Assembly: GCA_016858145.1 (NCBI GenBank)
Contig: JAEHOE010000155.1
Location: forward strand, 214,233 to 278,232
Direction of reading: 5' to 3'
Length of the DNA: 64,000 bases
Source of the DNA: Edaphochlamys debaryana
Lineage: Eukaryota; Chlorophyta; Chlorophyceae; Chlamydomonadales
The notes beneath the pieces are model-generated. The model saw nothing but the letters and a program-made list of their open reading frames with translations. It had not been told where the DNA came from and did not search any database. Position numbers and translations under genes: made by a program. This document shows, one piece after another, positions 1-11,600 of the stretch (position 1 is its first letter; every line of letters starts with the position of its first letter).

Positions 1-3000
1 CACGCTTTCCGGCCCGCGGCCTCGGGGCCTCCTCCTGCTCAGCGGCCCTGGAGGGCCGCTGAGCCCCGGCGAGCCGAGGCGGCCCGAGGGCCGCCTCGGG
101 GCGGCGGTAACCTCCACCGCCAGAGCGGCGGCGGCAAGCGCAGCACTGTTTGCGGCCGACGCAACAGCCGGCACACCGCCCTGCACCGCGGCCCCTGCCG
201 CCACACGACCCTGCGCTGTGGGACCCTGCAGCACGGCTTGGCCCAAGTCGCGGCGCCCATCGGGGGTCGCATGTGGGCCCGCGCCCTGCCGAGGCTGCTG
301 TGAGGCGTACAGCTGAAGCGGCACGGTCTGGATCGGGGAGGCTGGCGGCGGCAGGCGGTTGACCACCAGGCTCAGCAGCCTCGGGGCATCCGCCGCCAAG
401 CGGTCCAGAGCGCTGGATGGCACCGCGGCGGACACGTACGGCAGGGCCGTCGTACGGATGTGTACCGCATCCGCCTGGCTGTCTCGCGGCAGCTCCTGGG
501 TCGTGGGTGCGGACATGCCTGGCTGGTTGCACGGCGCGGCGCCCTGGGGGCAGTCCTCGTCCGCTAGGCGCTCGGAGCGGCCGCGCAGGCCGAAGGAGCG
601 GCGCACAAAGAGGCCTGAGCGGAAGGAGCCGCTGTGGGGGCGGGACGAGGCGACCGACATGGGCGCAGCGCCGCCGGCGGCGAGAGAGCGCCTGGAGAAA
701 GGGGCGCCCGGTACGCCACCTGAGAAGGTGAGAATGCGTTGCCCCAGGACCCTTGCCGCCGATCGGAGCGAGCGCCCAAGACTGTTGGTGTTGCCGGCCC
801 CGTCCCGTGCCTCGTGTGCACCTGCCGCCTCCCCATCGTCACACGTCGAGAGGACGGCCGGGCCGGGTGCATCGGCAGCACCCGGCGCCCCCTCCTCGCC
901 CTCCTCCACGGGGCCCGGCCGGCACAGCTGCAGGCTCCTAGGCATGTCGGGCAGGTGGGTGCCGGGCGGCGGCGCCTGCAGCTGGGGTGCGTTGAGCGGC
1001 GTGTTGAGTTCCTCCGCACCGCCCATCGCGCTGCTACGGCGCCACATGTTGAAGATGGAGGAGGAGGAGCACTCGCGCAGGCGTGAGGACGGTGGCCCCT
1101 CCCGCACACACGGCGACACTCCGGCAGGCACCACTGACGCCCAGGACTGGTCTCGCGCAGTGGCCTGACTGCTATCCGAGGCGGGGTCCCGCACTCGGAC
1201 CACGCCTGCAGGAGGGAAGACGGGTAGGAGGGCGCGGGTTCCGTTTGTGCCATGGCATGTGGTGTGCAGACAGCAGGGGCGACAGGAGGATAGGCAGGCA
1301 CTCAGGGGAGCGGAGCGATCTCCTGTGCACCCGCAAGCACGTCGCACCGCGCACCTGTCAGGGTCAGGTAGTTGAGTGCCGGGCTGGCCAGCTCCCCGGA
1401 AGGACAGGCGTCCAGGGGCTCAGTCATGAAGAGGTGGGGGGGACCCGCCCGCGCGGCAGCGACTGCGACGGTCACCGGCACCGCCGTGCGAGGGCAGGCG
1501 GCTCGAAGGCCGGCGGCAGGGCGGGGATGGCTGGCGTCACCGGACGGCGGTGCAGACTGGGCCGCGGCCTCGGCCCTCACAGCCGGCATGGCGCCAGGGG
1601 TCCCGGCCTCGGCCTCTGCATGCCCGTAGGCTGCTGCCGGGGGCTTGGCCATGGCACAAGCTTCGGACTCGGCATCAACCAGGGCGGCGGTCACGAGAGA
1701 TCGGGCGGGAGGCGGCGCCTGGTGCTGTGGGGTTTGCGCCGGACCCTGCTGCTGGGCGCATGTCGCGTGGGCCCCAACCCACGCCTCCATGTGCGTCCCG
1801 GCCACGAGCCGGGGCACGTCCCAGAAGTACGGCATCTGCAGGAGCTCCGCGGCCGTGGGGCGCTCGCTGGGGTCGGGCTTGAGGCACGCCTCGATGAGCT
1901 CAAGGAGACGGGGCTCCAGGGCCGGGAGGCGCTGCCGCCGGGTCCGGCCCCCGGGGGGGCAGCCCGCAGCCAGGGGCCTCAGCCGCGGGCTGGCCTCAAT
2001 CAGCGCCGCTTGGCGGGGAGGCAGGGCGCCGAAGCAACGCATGAGCCGGTACAGCTGATCAAGCGTGGACTCGCCTGGGGTGGGGTGACGTGGGAGCGAG
2101 GGGGAGGGAGGGCGTGTGACTGTCGGCTTGCGAGGGCTGATGTGGGAGGAACGCACGTGCCGGGTCGTGGGAACAGGCAGCTGAGCGGTTGCGAGGGCAG
2201 CGGCGGCGAAGGCAGCAACGAACTGCATGCCCCACCTGAGAAGAGCGGGCTGCCCGTCGCTGCCTCGGCAATCGTACAGCCGATGCTCCAGACCTGCGAG
2301 GGGCGGGAGGCAAGCAACTTAGGAGCGGTAAGGTCGGGGACAGGGCGCACGCTGCGAGGCTGGTGGCTCGTCCATGCACCCACGCCCCACGAAACGCATG
2401 ACTCACGTCTGAGCTGGGGCCGTACATGTCTCCCACCAGGATCTCTGCGGGGCGAAGCCGAGGGCGGAGGCCGGGGGAGGGGGGGAGGGGCTGTGAGCAG
2501 CTTGGAAGCAAGCTGCAGGTTTCAGGCCCCGCCAGGCACCTGCCCCACGCCCTCCCCGCCCCGCCCCGCCCCCGTGCTCACGCACCCGGCGCCCGGTACC
2601 AGCGCGTAACGCAGTAGCTGGTGCAGCGCTGCGCCTCCCGCGGGCCGCACTGGGTGCCGCGCGCGAAGCCGAAGTCGCACAGCTTGGCCGCCGGGGGCCC
2701 TCCCGCGGGGTCGTGCTGCAACAGCACGTTGGCGGGCTTGATGTCGCGATGGAGCACCTGCGGGGGAGGGTGTGTGTGGAGTGGGGTATGCGGTTGGAGC
2801 CGAGCGGGGGGTTGGGGGCAGCTGATGGAGAGCAAGCCTCACGCACAGTTGCATGGTCCTTCCGTACAGCGTCCCCTCCTCCACCTTTTTGCTGTGCAGG
2901 TGCGCCGCAGCCCTGAGCAGCTGCCACGTCACCAGCTTCATAACAGACGGGGGCAGGCCGCTGGGGTAGAGGTGGAGCTCGTCGTGAACGCTGGGGCCAA

Positions 3001-3984
3001 CGAACTCAAAAACCTGAAGGGACACAAGTCATCCGCACTCAGCCGGGGGAGAGCAAACCACTCCTGGCACGCAGCAATTCCACCGCAGGTCCAACGGCAG
3101 ACTCCGGTACCTCCGACCCCCAACTTATACTTGCCATGTAGACTCTGTTGGTGTTTGACCGAAACGCCACGAGCAGTTTGACCAGGTTGGGGTGGTCCAG
3201 GCTGCGGAGCATCTTGGCCTCCCGCACCGCCAGGCGCATGATGTCGCGGTCCTCGTGGGCCTGAGGGCGGGGGAAACACGCGGCGGGGGTCAGGGAGGAG
3301 GACGGACAGCTGTGATCCTGGCCCTGGTATGCGCCCGTGCCCTCGGTTCACCCTCCCCTTCCGGGGGTTCCGGCCCTGCCCTCCCCCAGCGGCCGCACCT
3401 GCTTAAAGCCCTTGATGGCGACCGTCCGGCCGCTGGCGCGCTCCAAGCACTTCCACACCTCGCCATACGCGCCCTCCCTGAGAGCGCGAGGGTGTGGGGT
3501 GCACGGGGACGGGTGTGGGGGCATGTTGAGAGCACGTGAGGTGCGGCAGCGGCACGGGGTGAGACACGTCTTCGGGGATGGAGAAGCCTATCAAGCCCTC
3601 CCCATCGACCAAAGCATCCCATCATACTCCATCCGCGCTCACCCCAGCGTCGAAAGGTACTCGAACGCCTGCGAGGAGAGGCGAGGAGTCAGGCCACCGA
3701 CAACCAGTAAGAACTCCGCCGAGTGTTCACTGTGATGTGCGCTGCGGGCGAGAGGTAGTGGCGGAAAGGCACGGCCCAGCACGACCCAGCAGGCGGGGGA
3801 CGAGCGGGCGTCCCAGCAGAGTCTGTGTGCGGACTGGACTACGACACAGGTTACGACTGGGCGTCGAAAGCGTGCGGCACGTCATCCCTTTTGATAATGT
3901 TGTTGCCGGGGGTATATAGCCGGCTGCTCGTCGCAGTTTACTGAGAGCAGGGCGCGCATGTGCGCCACGTTCGGCCGCCCCATG
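1..3984 (-). CDS. CDKL-family Ser/Thr protein kinase with long C-terminal tail (partial, runs off left edge)
   Basis: Spliced model, 865 codons in the window. Exons: 3943-3984, 3643-3668, 3399-3477, 3135-3260, 2885-3013, 2586-2757, 2407-2444, 2236-2293, 1355-2074, 1-1205; all phases agree. Seen: Gly-loop GEGAYGEV (about aa 23-30), VAIK lysine about K45, HRDIKPAN about 137-144, CDFGFAR about 161-167, TSY at about 180-182, TRWYRAPE, ILVGDMYG, DVWSIGC, and STLDQLYRLMRCFGAL. FEFV, CDFGFAR, LVGD and DQLY...M.C.G are signatures of the CDKL branch of the CDK/MAPK group, so it should phosphorylate Ser/Thr; CDKL kinases regulate cilium length in several protists (family knowledge). After the kinase core (about aa 260) comes a Ser/Ala/Pro/Arg-rich tail of more than 550 residues that is still open at base 1. 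The intron after exon 4 has a GC donor (ATG|GCAAGT). The 14-codon first exon is the weakest part: it is chosen because its phase fits and no better ATG precedes the Gly-loop. Confidence 0.85.
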
Positions 3985-5646
3985 CGAGCGACTGAAGGTC
4001 AGAGATACGTTCGAAACCCAGATATGCTACTTTGATTTGCATTTTGAGCATCCAGGACTGGGGTCCTCTCGGCATCGCGGAAGGCCCACGCGACCGGTTT
4101 CAGACGACAATGTCTGCAGTCGCTCGCGACCATTTTCAAGCCCCTTTAGCGGAGATAAACGCACCTGCATTCGTTCAGCCGTTCGAGCGTTATCCTCGTC
4201 TCCAGCACCGAGGCTCAAGAGAGTGCGGCGGGCAGCTTCGTGTATGGTGCTGGTTCGGGCGCCACGGCATCATCATGGCTAAGCGCTGTAATCTGCAAAT
4301 GGCCAAGAGTCGAGCGAGAGCGGAGCGCTGCAGTTCAAGGCGTAAGCAAGCAATTTATGCCACGGAGGTAGGTAGGTCGCCGTGTCGTCTCGGTAAACCA
4401 GCCACAATTTGAGTGTGTCGAGCTAGTGCACTGTATGCGTATTTCAGTGGTCGTCTCCAGGTCCCCCTGTCGTTAGTGTTACGGGACCGGGTGGTTGATT
4501 GGCCAGAGGGGAGGCCCGTGTTCGATCCTGTTAAAAGCGCACGCCGACCTGAAACCCATTAGCATAGTTAAGGAAACGTATACTGTATGCCTCTGAATGT
4601 ATGGACGCCTGATACGAAGCGCGCCGCACCGCCGTGTCCGTCCGGCGCACTTAGGCACCGTTTCAGCCCGCGACCTCCAGCCAGGGTGGCAGTACCAGTC
4701 CGCTTAGCCGGACTGAGTTCCAGAGCAGCATCGCTGTGATTGCCTAGTTCGGCGGCACGGGCTCGGCGACCACTCCTTGCGTGCACAGGCGGCCCCGGGT
4801 ACAATCGCCCCAAACCCCACGAGCCCTGAGGCCACCCCTGCCTGAGGCAGGAGTCTCGCTGCAAACAACCACGCACACATACAGCGTGAGCGCCCCCACA
4901 CCCATCAGCCTGTGTCAGTGGCTCTCACTATCTCTCCCACACACACAACGCCCACACAGGGTCATCGGAACGAACCCCCAGTCCCCGACACGCATGCTCC
5001 CCCCTTCAGTATCACGGCAGGGCCAGAGCTGCCTGATGAAACGTTGCCCTGACCCACCCAACAGACGCTCACAGCCAGGCCCCAGGGCGCCCTGGGGTTT
5101 GGAGACACCGGGCCAGGCTCGAAGGGTTGTGTGGCCCTTTGCCAACGTAGCGCACGGCAGTCCTCGCTCTGCATGCAGCTCCACTCCTCGCCGTACGTCT
5201 TGCCTCCAACCGTAAAGCCAGGGCCTGAGTGCGGCCTGCCGCAGCACACAAGGTGCCGGCACTCAGATGTAACATGTTAGAGAGATTCACATTCTAGGGC
5301 CGGAAGGGCCTGGCAGTAGTACGGTCCAGTCCGCAGCACAGCAGATTTTGCCGGTCCAATCCAGTCCGGTCCAGTCCAGTCCGGTCCGATCCAGTCATGT
5401 CCAGTCCATAGCGCAGTCCAGTCCTTCCAAGTCCGACCGCTCTGGGAGCACTCGATGCCCTCCGAGGCTGCCAGCAGCCTTAGCCACATTGGGTCGCAAA
5501 CCGAGGAGAGAGTCGGGCACAGTCATGTGGTCCGGTCCGGTCCGGTCCGCTCCAGTCCGGTCCGGTCCGCTCCAGTCCGGTCCGGTCCAGTCCGGTCCGC
5601 TCCAGTCTTGTCCAGTCCTGTCCGGTCCGGTGCGCGCTGCGCAGCG
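3985..5646. other. Intergenic region between the 5-phosphatase 3' end and the CDKL kinase 5' end
   Basis: About 1.66 kb with lower G+C than the flanking genes. It should hold the kinase promoter and the phosphatase 3' UTR, both genes being read leftward. Short ORFs on both strands show no family motif or plausible splicing and are treated as noise. A pol III box-B-like string lies near 4527-4536 but no complete tRNA folds. The phosphatase-proximal end is a degenerate minisatellite. Confidence 0.6.
5346..5632. repeat. Degenerate minisatellite of a TCCGGTCCAG-like unit
   Basis: Short units mixing TCCGGTCCG, TCCAGTCC and CGCTCCAG run at 5346-5430 and most densely at 5526-5632, separated by about 95 bases of ordinary sequence. 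The array ends 14 bases before the stop codon of the leftward 5-phosphatase, so it probably forms the start of that gene's 3' UTR. Confidence 0.8.
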
Positions 5647-8600
5647 CTACATGATGCTGCAGCCGCGCGCCTTGGCGTGGCGGTTGGCGCCGGCGTGCTG
5701 GGGGCAGATGGAGAGCTCGAAGCCGGCGATGACGGGCTTGTGGTCCGACGTGCGCAGCTCTGGGACCGACATGTAGTAGAGGGGCTTGAGGTCGGCGAAG
5801 AGCGGGTCGGCGTTGACCAGGAAGAGCACGCGGTCGGTCCAGGCGGGGGTGCGCTTGAGGTCGTAGGTGTCGGTGCCTTGGTGGAGGGGTGGAGGGGTGG
5901 AGGGGTGGAGGGGTGGAGATGGGGAGGTGGGGAGGGGGGATTGAGGAGGCGTGGGGAGGACGGGTGGGGAGGACGGGGCCAAGGTCACAAGGGAGGGTGT
6001 GTGGGAACCGGGTCGAGGGGTTGGTGGACGGAGGAGCAGCAGCAGCTCTGGGCGCAGGGGCAGGGACACGCGCTCGCGCCGACAAGCACACACCCCGTCC
6101 CCCCACACCCCTTCATACCGGCACCCTACCCGGCGTGAACTTGAACGTGGGCGCGAAGGCGATGGGCATCTCCGCGAAGCCCTGCAGCACCTTGCCCTTG
6201 CGCTGCTGGTTGTGCAGCTGGTCGTTGGCGGCCAGGACCTCGACCATGTTGTTGTCGATGGCGTACTTGACCACCTGGGGGGCGGGGGGGAGGGGGGGCG
6301 GGGAGAGCGTGTGTGTGTATGGGCGTACGGCAGGAGCCAGGACCTCGACCTCATCCCGCCTCGGGCCCCCGCCCCGCCCCCCCCAACCCCGCCCCCCTGC
6401 CCCGCCGCCCCGCCCCGCCGCCCCGCCCCGTCCGCCCCGCCCCGCCCTGCCCCAGCCCATACATACGCACGTCTCACCTCTGCCCCCCCCCCCCCCCCCC
6501 CCCCCCCGCCCCCACCTCGGGGTTCCCTGCGATGCGGTAGTTGAGGTCCCCCATCCAAAGCACCATGTCGAAGTGCGACAGCAGCGCGTTGGCGCGCGAC
6601 TGCGCCGTGGCGAAGGACATGCCGGACCAGAAGGAGGGGGCGCGGGAGCGGGACACGGAAGGCGCGCGGGACTCGGGGTAGGCCTGGGGGGGGGGGGGAA
6701 GGGAGGGGGAAAGGAGGTTGGGGGAGGGAAGGGGGGAGTTTGGGGGAGGGAAGGGGGGAGGGAGGGGGGAAAGGAGTTTGGGGGAAAGGCCGAGTGTTGG
6801 GAGGCCGGGGGCTGCTCGGACGATGGAGGGCAGCGGAACTCCTGCCCACACGCACCACCGCACGGCACCGTACGGCACCTCAGCAGCCAATAGGCCGGCC
6901 ACCTGTCCAGGCCCCTCCCCCTCCCCTTCCCCCGCTCCCCCCGTCCCCCCCCCCCCGCACCGAGACCGAGGACCCAGAGCTGAGCGTGCCCGGCACGACA
7001 CGCACCCGTACACATACACACACCCTCTAGTCTAGGGATGGGTCGGGCTTCGGACTCCCAGGGCTTTCGGTTCCGTATCTACGACCGGCCGGCTAATTAC
7101 GGCGCCTACCCTTTCCCTGGCCTTTACACGAGCAGCCCTGAACACACACCCTCTAGTCTACCTCCGGCGCGACTCCAGCGGTGACACAAACGTAACGGGT
7201 TCGGGATGGGTCGGGATGGGTCGGGCTTCGGACTCCCAGGGCTTTCGGTTCCGTATCTAAGACCGGCCGGCTAGTCACCGCGCCTACGCTTTTCCTGGCC
7301 TTACACGAGCAGCCCTGAACACACACCCTTTTCCCCTCCCCTTACCCCACTCCCCCCGTCCGCCCCCACGCACCGAGACGCCGCTGACGGCGGAGGAGTT
7401 GGACCCAGAGCTGAGCGTGCGGCTGAGCCCCCGCGACACGGCGCCACCGCCCTCGCCCTCGGGCCCGGACGCGGTGCCCCCCGCCCCCCCGCCCCCTCCG
7501 CCGTTGCCGTTGCCGTTACCGTTGCCGGTTCCGTTGCCGCTCCACCTCGCACCCCCCGTCGGCAGCGGGTGCTGGCCCCGGGCCGTACGGGAGAGCCGGG
7601 ACATGCCGCCGGGCCCACCCGGGCCCACGCCGGGCCTGCTCCGGCCCGGCGTCGTGCTGCGGCTCTGCGCACCGGGCCCAGCCGGGGTCGCCGGCTCGGA
7701 GCCCGAGCCTTGTGGAAAGGCCGAGGGGGGGAGCGCGGAGGCGTGGCCCCCCCCGGCCATGGGCCAGGCGGCGCCAGAGGCTGTGGTTCGGTCGCCGCGG
7801 GCCGGGCTCGGGCCCCCCGGGTTGGCGTTTGACAAGGAGCCTGGGACCGAGGTGGGCCCGCCCGGGCCCGGGCCGGGCCCGCCCGGGCCCAGCGAGGGCG
7901 AGGACGGCGGCGCGAAGAGGCCCGCGCAGATCCGGTGGAAGTCGGCGTTACGGCGCTCGATGTGCTGGTCATGCGCCGCGAAGTGGGCGCCCACCAGCAG
8001 GATCTGCGGCGGCGTACGGCAGATCCGGCGCGTACGGCAGATGTTGAGGCATCATGTACGGCGTGGCGATGGGGTGGAGGCGGGACACGCCAAACAAGCG
8101 AGCTGCCCTCCGCCCGCACAGCGGTCCCACTGCGTTCCCTCTAAAGCCAGCAGCCCGCCCCTCCCCCCGCTCCTGTCCCCCAGATTGCGCCGGCCGGCCC
8201 AACGCAGTGTCAGTGTTGCCACTGACGCACACCTGTTCCTCCCCCCTGCCCTCCTTGCTCCCCCCCCGACCCCCTGTCAGGTACGCCTTCCCCCCCCCCT
8301 TCCCCCACCTGTGCCCCCGCCAGGTTGAAGGTCACCGCCACGCCCCCCTTGTTGCCCAGCATGTTGCCCACACCCGTGGCCACGGAGGAGGTGCGGACCT
8401 TGGGGGAGGGGTTGGGGGGGGGGAGGGGTTGGGGGGGGGAGGGGTTGGGGGGGGAGGGGTTGGGGGGGGAGGGGTCTAAAGGGGTTGGGTGGTGGGATAG
8501 GGGATGGTAGGAGGTGTGAGGAGCGGATCCAGCTGCGGGCAGGTGCCCGGGGGTCGGCTGGCGGTGGCTAAGTGAGGTGCCAGGAGCTCCCCCCCTCGCC

Positions 8601-11600
8601 CCCCCGCCCCCTCAAAGCGGACGCCCCGCTTCCGTCCAAACAGCCCAGGCGGCTCACCCCTTCCCCTCCTCTCAAGCCCCACTCCCTACCCCCCTCCGCT
8701 GACGCATACGAGAAAGCCCTTCACACACGCGTTTGCGGGTCGCAAGACCCATCACCAACCCCCAAGCCCCGCCAGCCAAACCCAAAAGCTGTATGGCTCT
8801 CCACTGTGATGTGCGGCGCCAGGGGCGACTCCCTCCCTCCCCTCTACCCCCCCCCCCCCCTTGCCCTGTCAGGTCCCCCCCCCCCTTGCCTCTGTGATGT
8901 GCGGCGCCAGGGGCTTGACCGCGAAGAGCAGGATGTGGATGGCCATGAGCGACTCCCCCGCCACGCGCACGTAGCGGCGGCCCAGGTGCGCAGCCACGGC
9001 CGCCTCCCAGTCGCCCAGCGGGCCGGATTCCTGGGGTTGGGGGTTGGGGGGTAGGGGGGGGGGGTAGGGGGGTAAAGACCTGTGTTGAGGGGTGGGTGGG
9101 GTGGGAAAGGGGGGGGGGTATGGGAGTGCGCCACGGTCCCAGCCTTCACACATACCGGTATCATGCGCCGACTGTACGCATCCTAAAGACACCGACCGGA
9201 GTCGCACGCGGCGGACCGGCGGACTTGCCCCCGCTCCCGCCCCCACCCTAGGCTCCGCACACCTGTGTTGCGAACACGTAGAGCTCCGCCGCGTCCGCCT
9301 CCGAGTCCCCCGGCGCCCCCAGGTGGGAGCCGCTGAAGAGGGCCTCGGGCAGCTGGGCGGCACTGGGTGGGAAGGGTAGAGAGGTGGAGAGGTGGAGGGG
9401 GGGGAGGGGAGAGGGGGGGGCAGGGGAGGGTTTGTGGGCCGCTGAGGGGGGGGGCGGCGGGTTCGGGGCTGTGACTCGAGTTTGGCAAAATAAGGCCAAA
9501 GAGGAAGAGCGCGACTGCAGTCTTCTTCCGTCTCCCTCTTGTCACCCCCCCCCCACCTTGGCGCCGCTCCCCCCATGTTGAAGGTGAGGCAGTGGATGCG
9601 CACGTCCACCGACTCAGCCAGGGCCAGGTCCAGGGGGGGCTCGGCGTCGGGGTCCTCGGGGGCGGAGGGGGAGAGCCCGAACAGGTCGGCTGGGGGCGGG
9701 GGGGGGGGGGGGCAGGGGGCGGGGGGTAAGCATGGGGTGGGGGGAAGCAGAGGGGGGAGGTCAGGCGGGTGGGAGGTGAGGCCAGGAGGGGAGTCAGCAC
9801 GCGGTTCGCCGTGGGGTTCCGCCGGCAGCTCGGCGGTAGAACACGTGAGCCACGACCTCCCACCCCGGGCCGTGCGGGCCACAACACACACGCCTTTTCG
9901 CTGTTGCTTCCCAACCTCGGCGCCGTCCCCCCTAAAGCGAGCGGTGCGCCCCCGAGCCCACCTGCGCTGGACGGAGGCACATTGGTGCCCCGCCGGCCCA
10001 TGTTGCCCGCCCCCAGGCCCAGCCCCAGCCCCAGCGCCGCCCCCATGGTCCGCTGACTGTCCGACCCCACCCCCGCCAGTGCCGCCAAGCCTGGGTGGGG
10101 CGGCGGCGGCGGCGGCATGGGCGGCAGCGGGATGGGCGAATCCGCGCCGGCAGTCAGATCCGACACGGCGAGCACGGACACGGAGCCAAAGCCGCCGCCG
10201 GCGGCGGCGGCAGCGGCGGCGGCGGGCGCCGACACGGGCCCTGAGGCGCCGTTGGCGGCGGCGTTGGCGCCGGAGTCACGCTTGAGGACGCCGCGGTGCG
10301 CTACGCCGCCGCCGCCGCCAGCGCCGCGCATGGGCGACGGCGAGGCGGAAGCGGCGGCGGCGGCGGCGGAGCCCTCGCTGACCTTGCGGCTGCCCTTGGG
10401 CGACGTCGGCGCCGAGGCAAAGGTGGTGCCCTTGGGCCGCGGCGGCGCGCCACCGCCGCCAGCGGCCGCGCCGGCGCCGTCACTGCCGCCGCCGCCGCCG
10501 TTGCCCGAGCGGCGGGCCGCCGCTGACGGCGGCGGTGCGCCGTCCTGGGACGGCCGCCAGCCGCCTGCCGTCACCGCCGCCGGGGCGGCGGCGGCGGCGG
10601 CGGTGTGCGCCGCCACGACCCGTGAGTAGCCGTAGTCCGCCTCCGCCAGCCCCGCGCCGCCGGCCAGCGCCGCCGCGTTCTCCACCGCCGCCGCCGCCAG
10701 CGCCGACCGCAGCGCCGCCGCCTCGTCCGCCGTCACCACGCTCAGCCCGCCCGCCGCCGTCGGCACCACCGTAACCGCCAGCGGCGCCAGCCCCACAGCG
10801 CGACGGAGCGACGTCGGGCCGCCGCCGCCGCCGTACCCCGACGCCGACACCCGCCCGCCGCCGCCGCCGCCGCCGTCGGGTGACGTCAGTGGCGGCTGCG
10901 AGGACGACGCCGCCGGGCCCAGGGCGGCGGCGATGGCGGCGACGGTGCCGGGGCTGAGCGCGCCCGAGGGCTCTGACCCGCCGGTATGCACGCGCATGCC
11001 CCCGGACCCCGCCCCTGACCCCGCGCCTCCGCCTGCGCCGCTCCCCGTTTCGAGCCCGTTGAGGCCTCGCGACAGCCGCCGGCTCAGCAACGGGCTGTCG
11101 TCAGCAACCGCCGCCGACTTTGCCCCCGCCGCGCCCCGGCCCGCTCCGCCGCCGCCGCCGGCTCCGCCGCCGAGCACCAGGCCGGGCGAGTGGGCATGGC
11201 CGTGGCCGCCGCCTGCGTCGCCCCCGGGCCCGGACGCCCCAGGGTCGGGTGTGTCCCCCGAGGAAGAGAACCGCACCGCGCGCTGCCCCCCGCCGTGACT
11301 CGGCCCATGGCCCTGGGGGCCCGAGTGGAGGGAGCCGGCGTCGCCGTGTGAGGGGCCCGCCGCCAGCAAGTGGGGCCCGGCGGTGGGCCTGGCGTGGGCC
11401 TCCGTGGGCCCGGTGCGGCCCGGGCCCGGGCCCGGGCCTTGCCCCGCCGCCGCGAAGGGGGAGATGGAGGGCGCGGGCCCGCGAGGCGGCGGCGGTCCCC
11501 CGCCGCCGCCGCCGCCAGCCCCGCTGCCGCTGGTTTCCCGCGGCCGCACCGCCACCGCCACGGCTGCCGCCGCTGCCTCGCCGCCGCCGCCGCTCTTGGA

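Noticed and set aside
359..2609. Long plus-strand frames opposite the kinase gene
   Set aside because: Composition shadows; the minus strand has kinase motifs and phase-consistent splicing through the same bases.
4475..4545. tRNA-like stretch with TGGTTGATTGG and GTTCGATCC
   Set aside because: Box B is one base short and neither acceptor nor T stem pairs on either strand; at most a decayed pol III-derived fragment.
4568..5262. Short ORFs on both strands upstream of the kinase
   Set aside because: No domain, no splice-phase support, no conserved-looking blocks.
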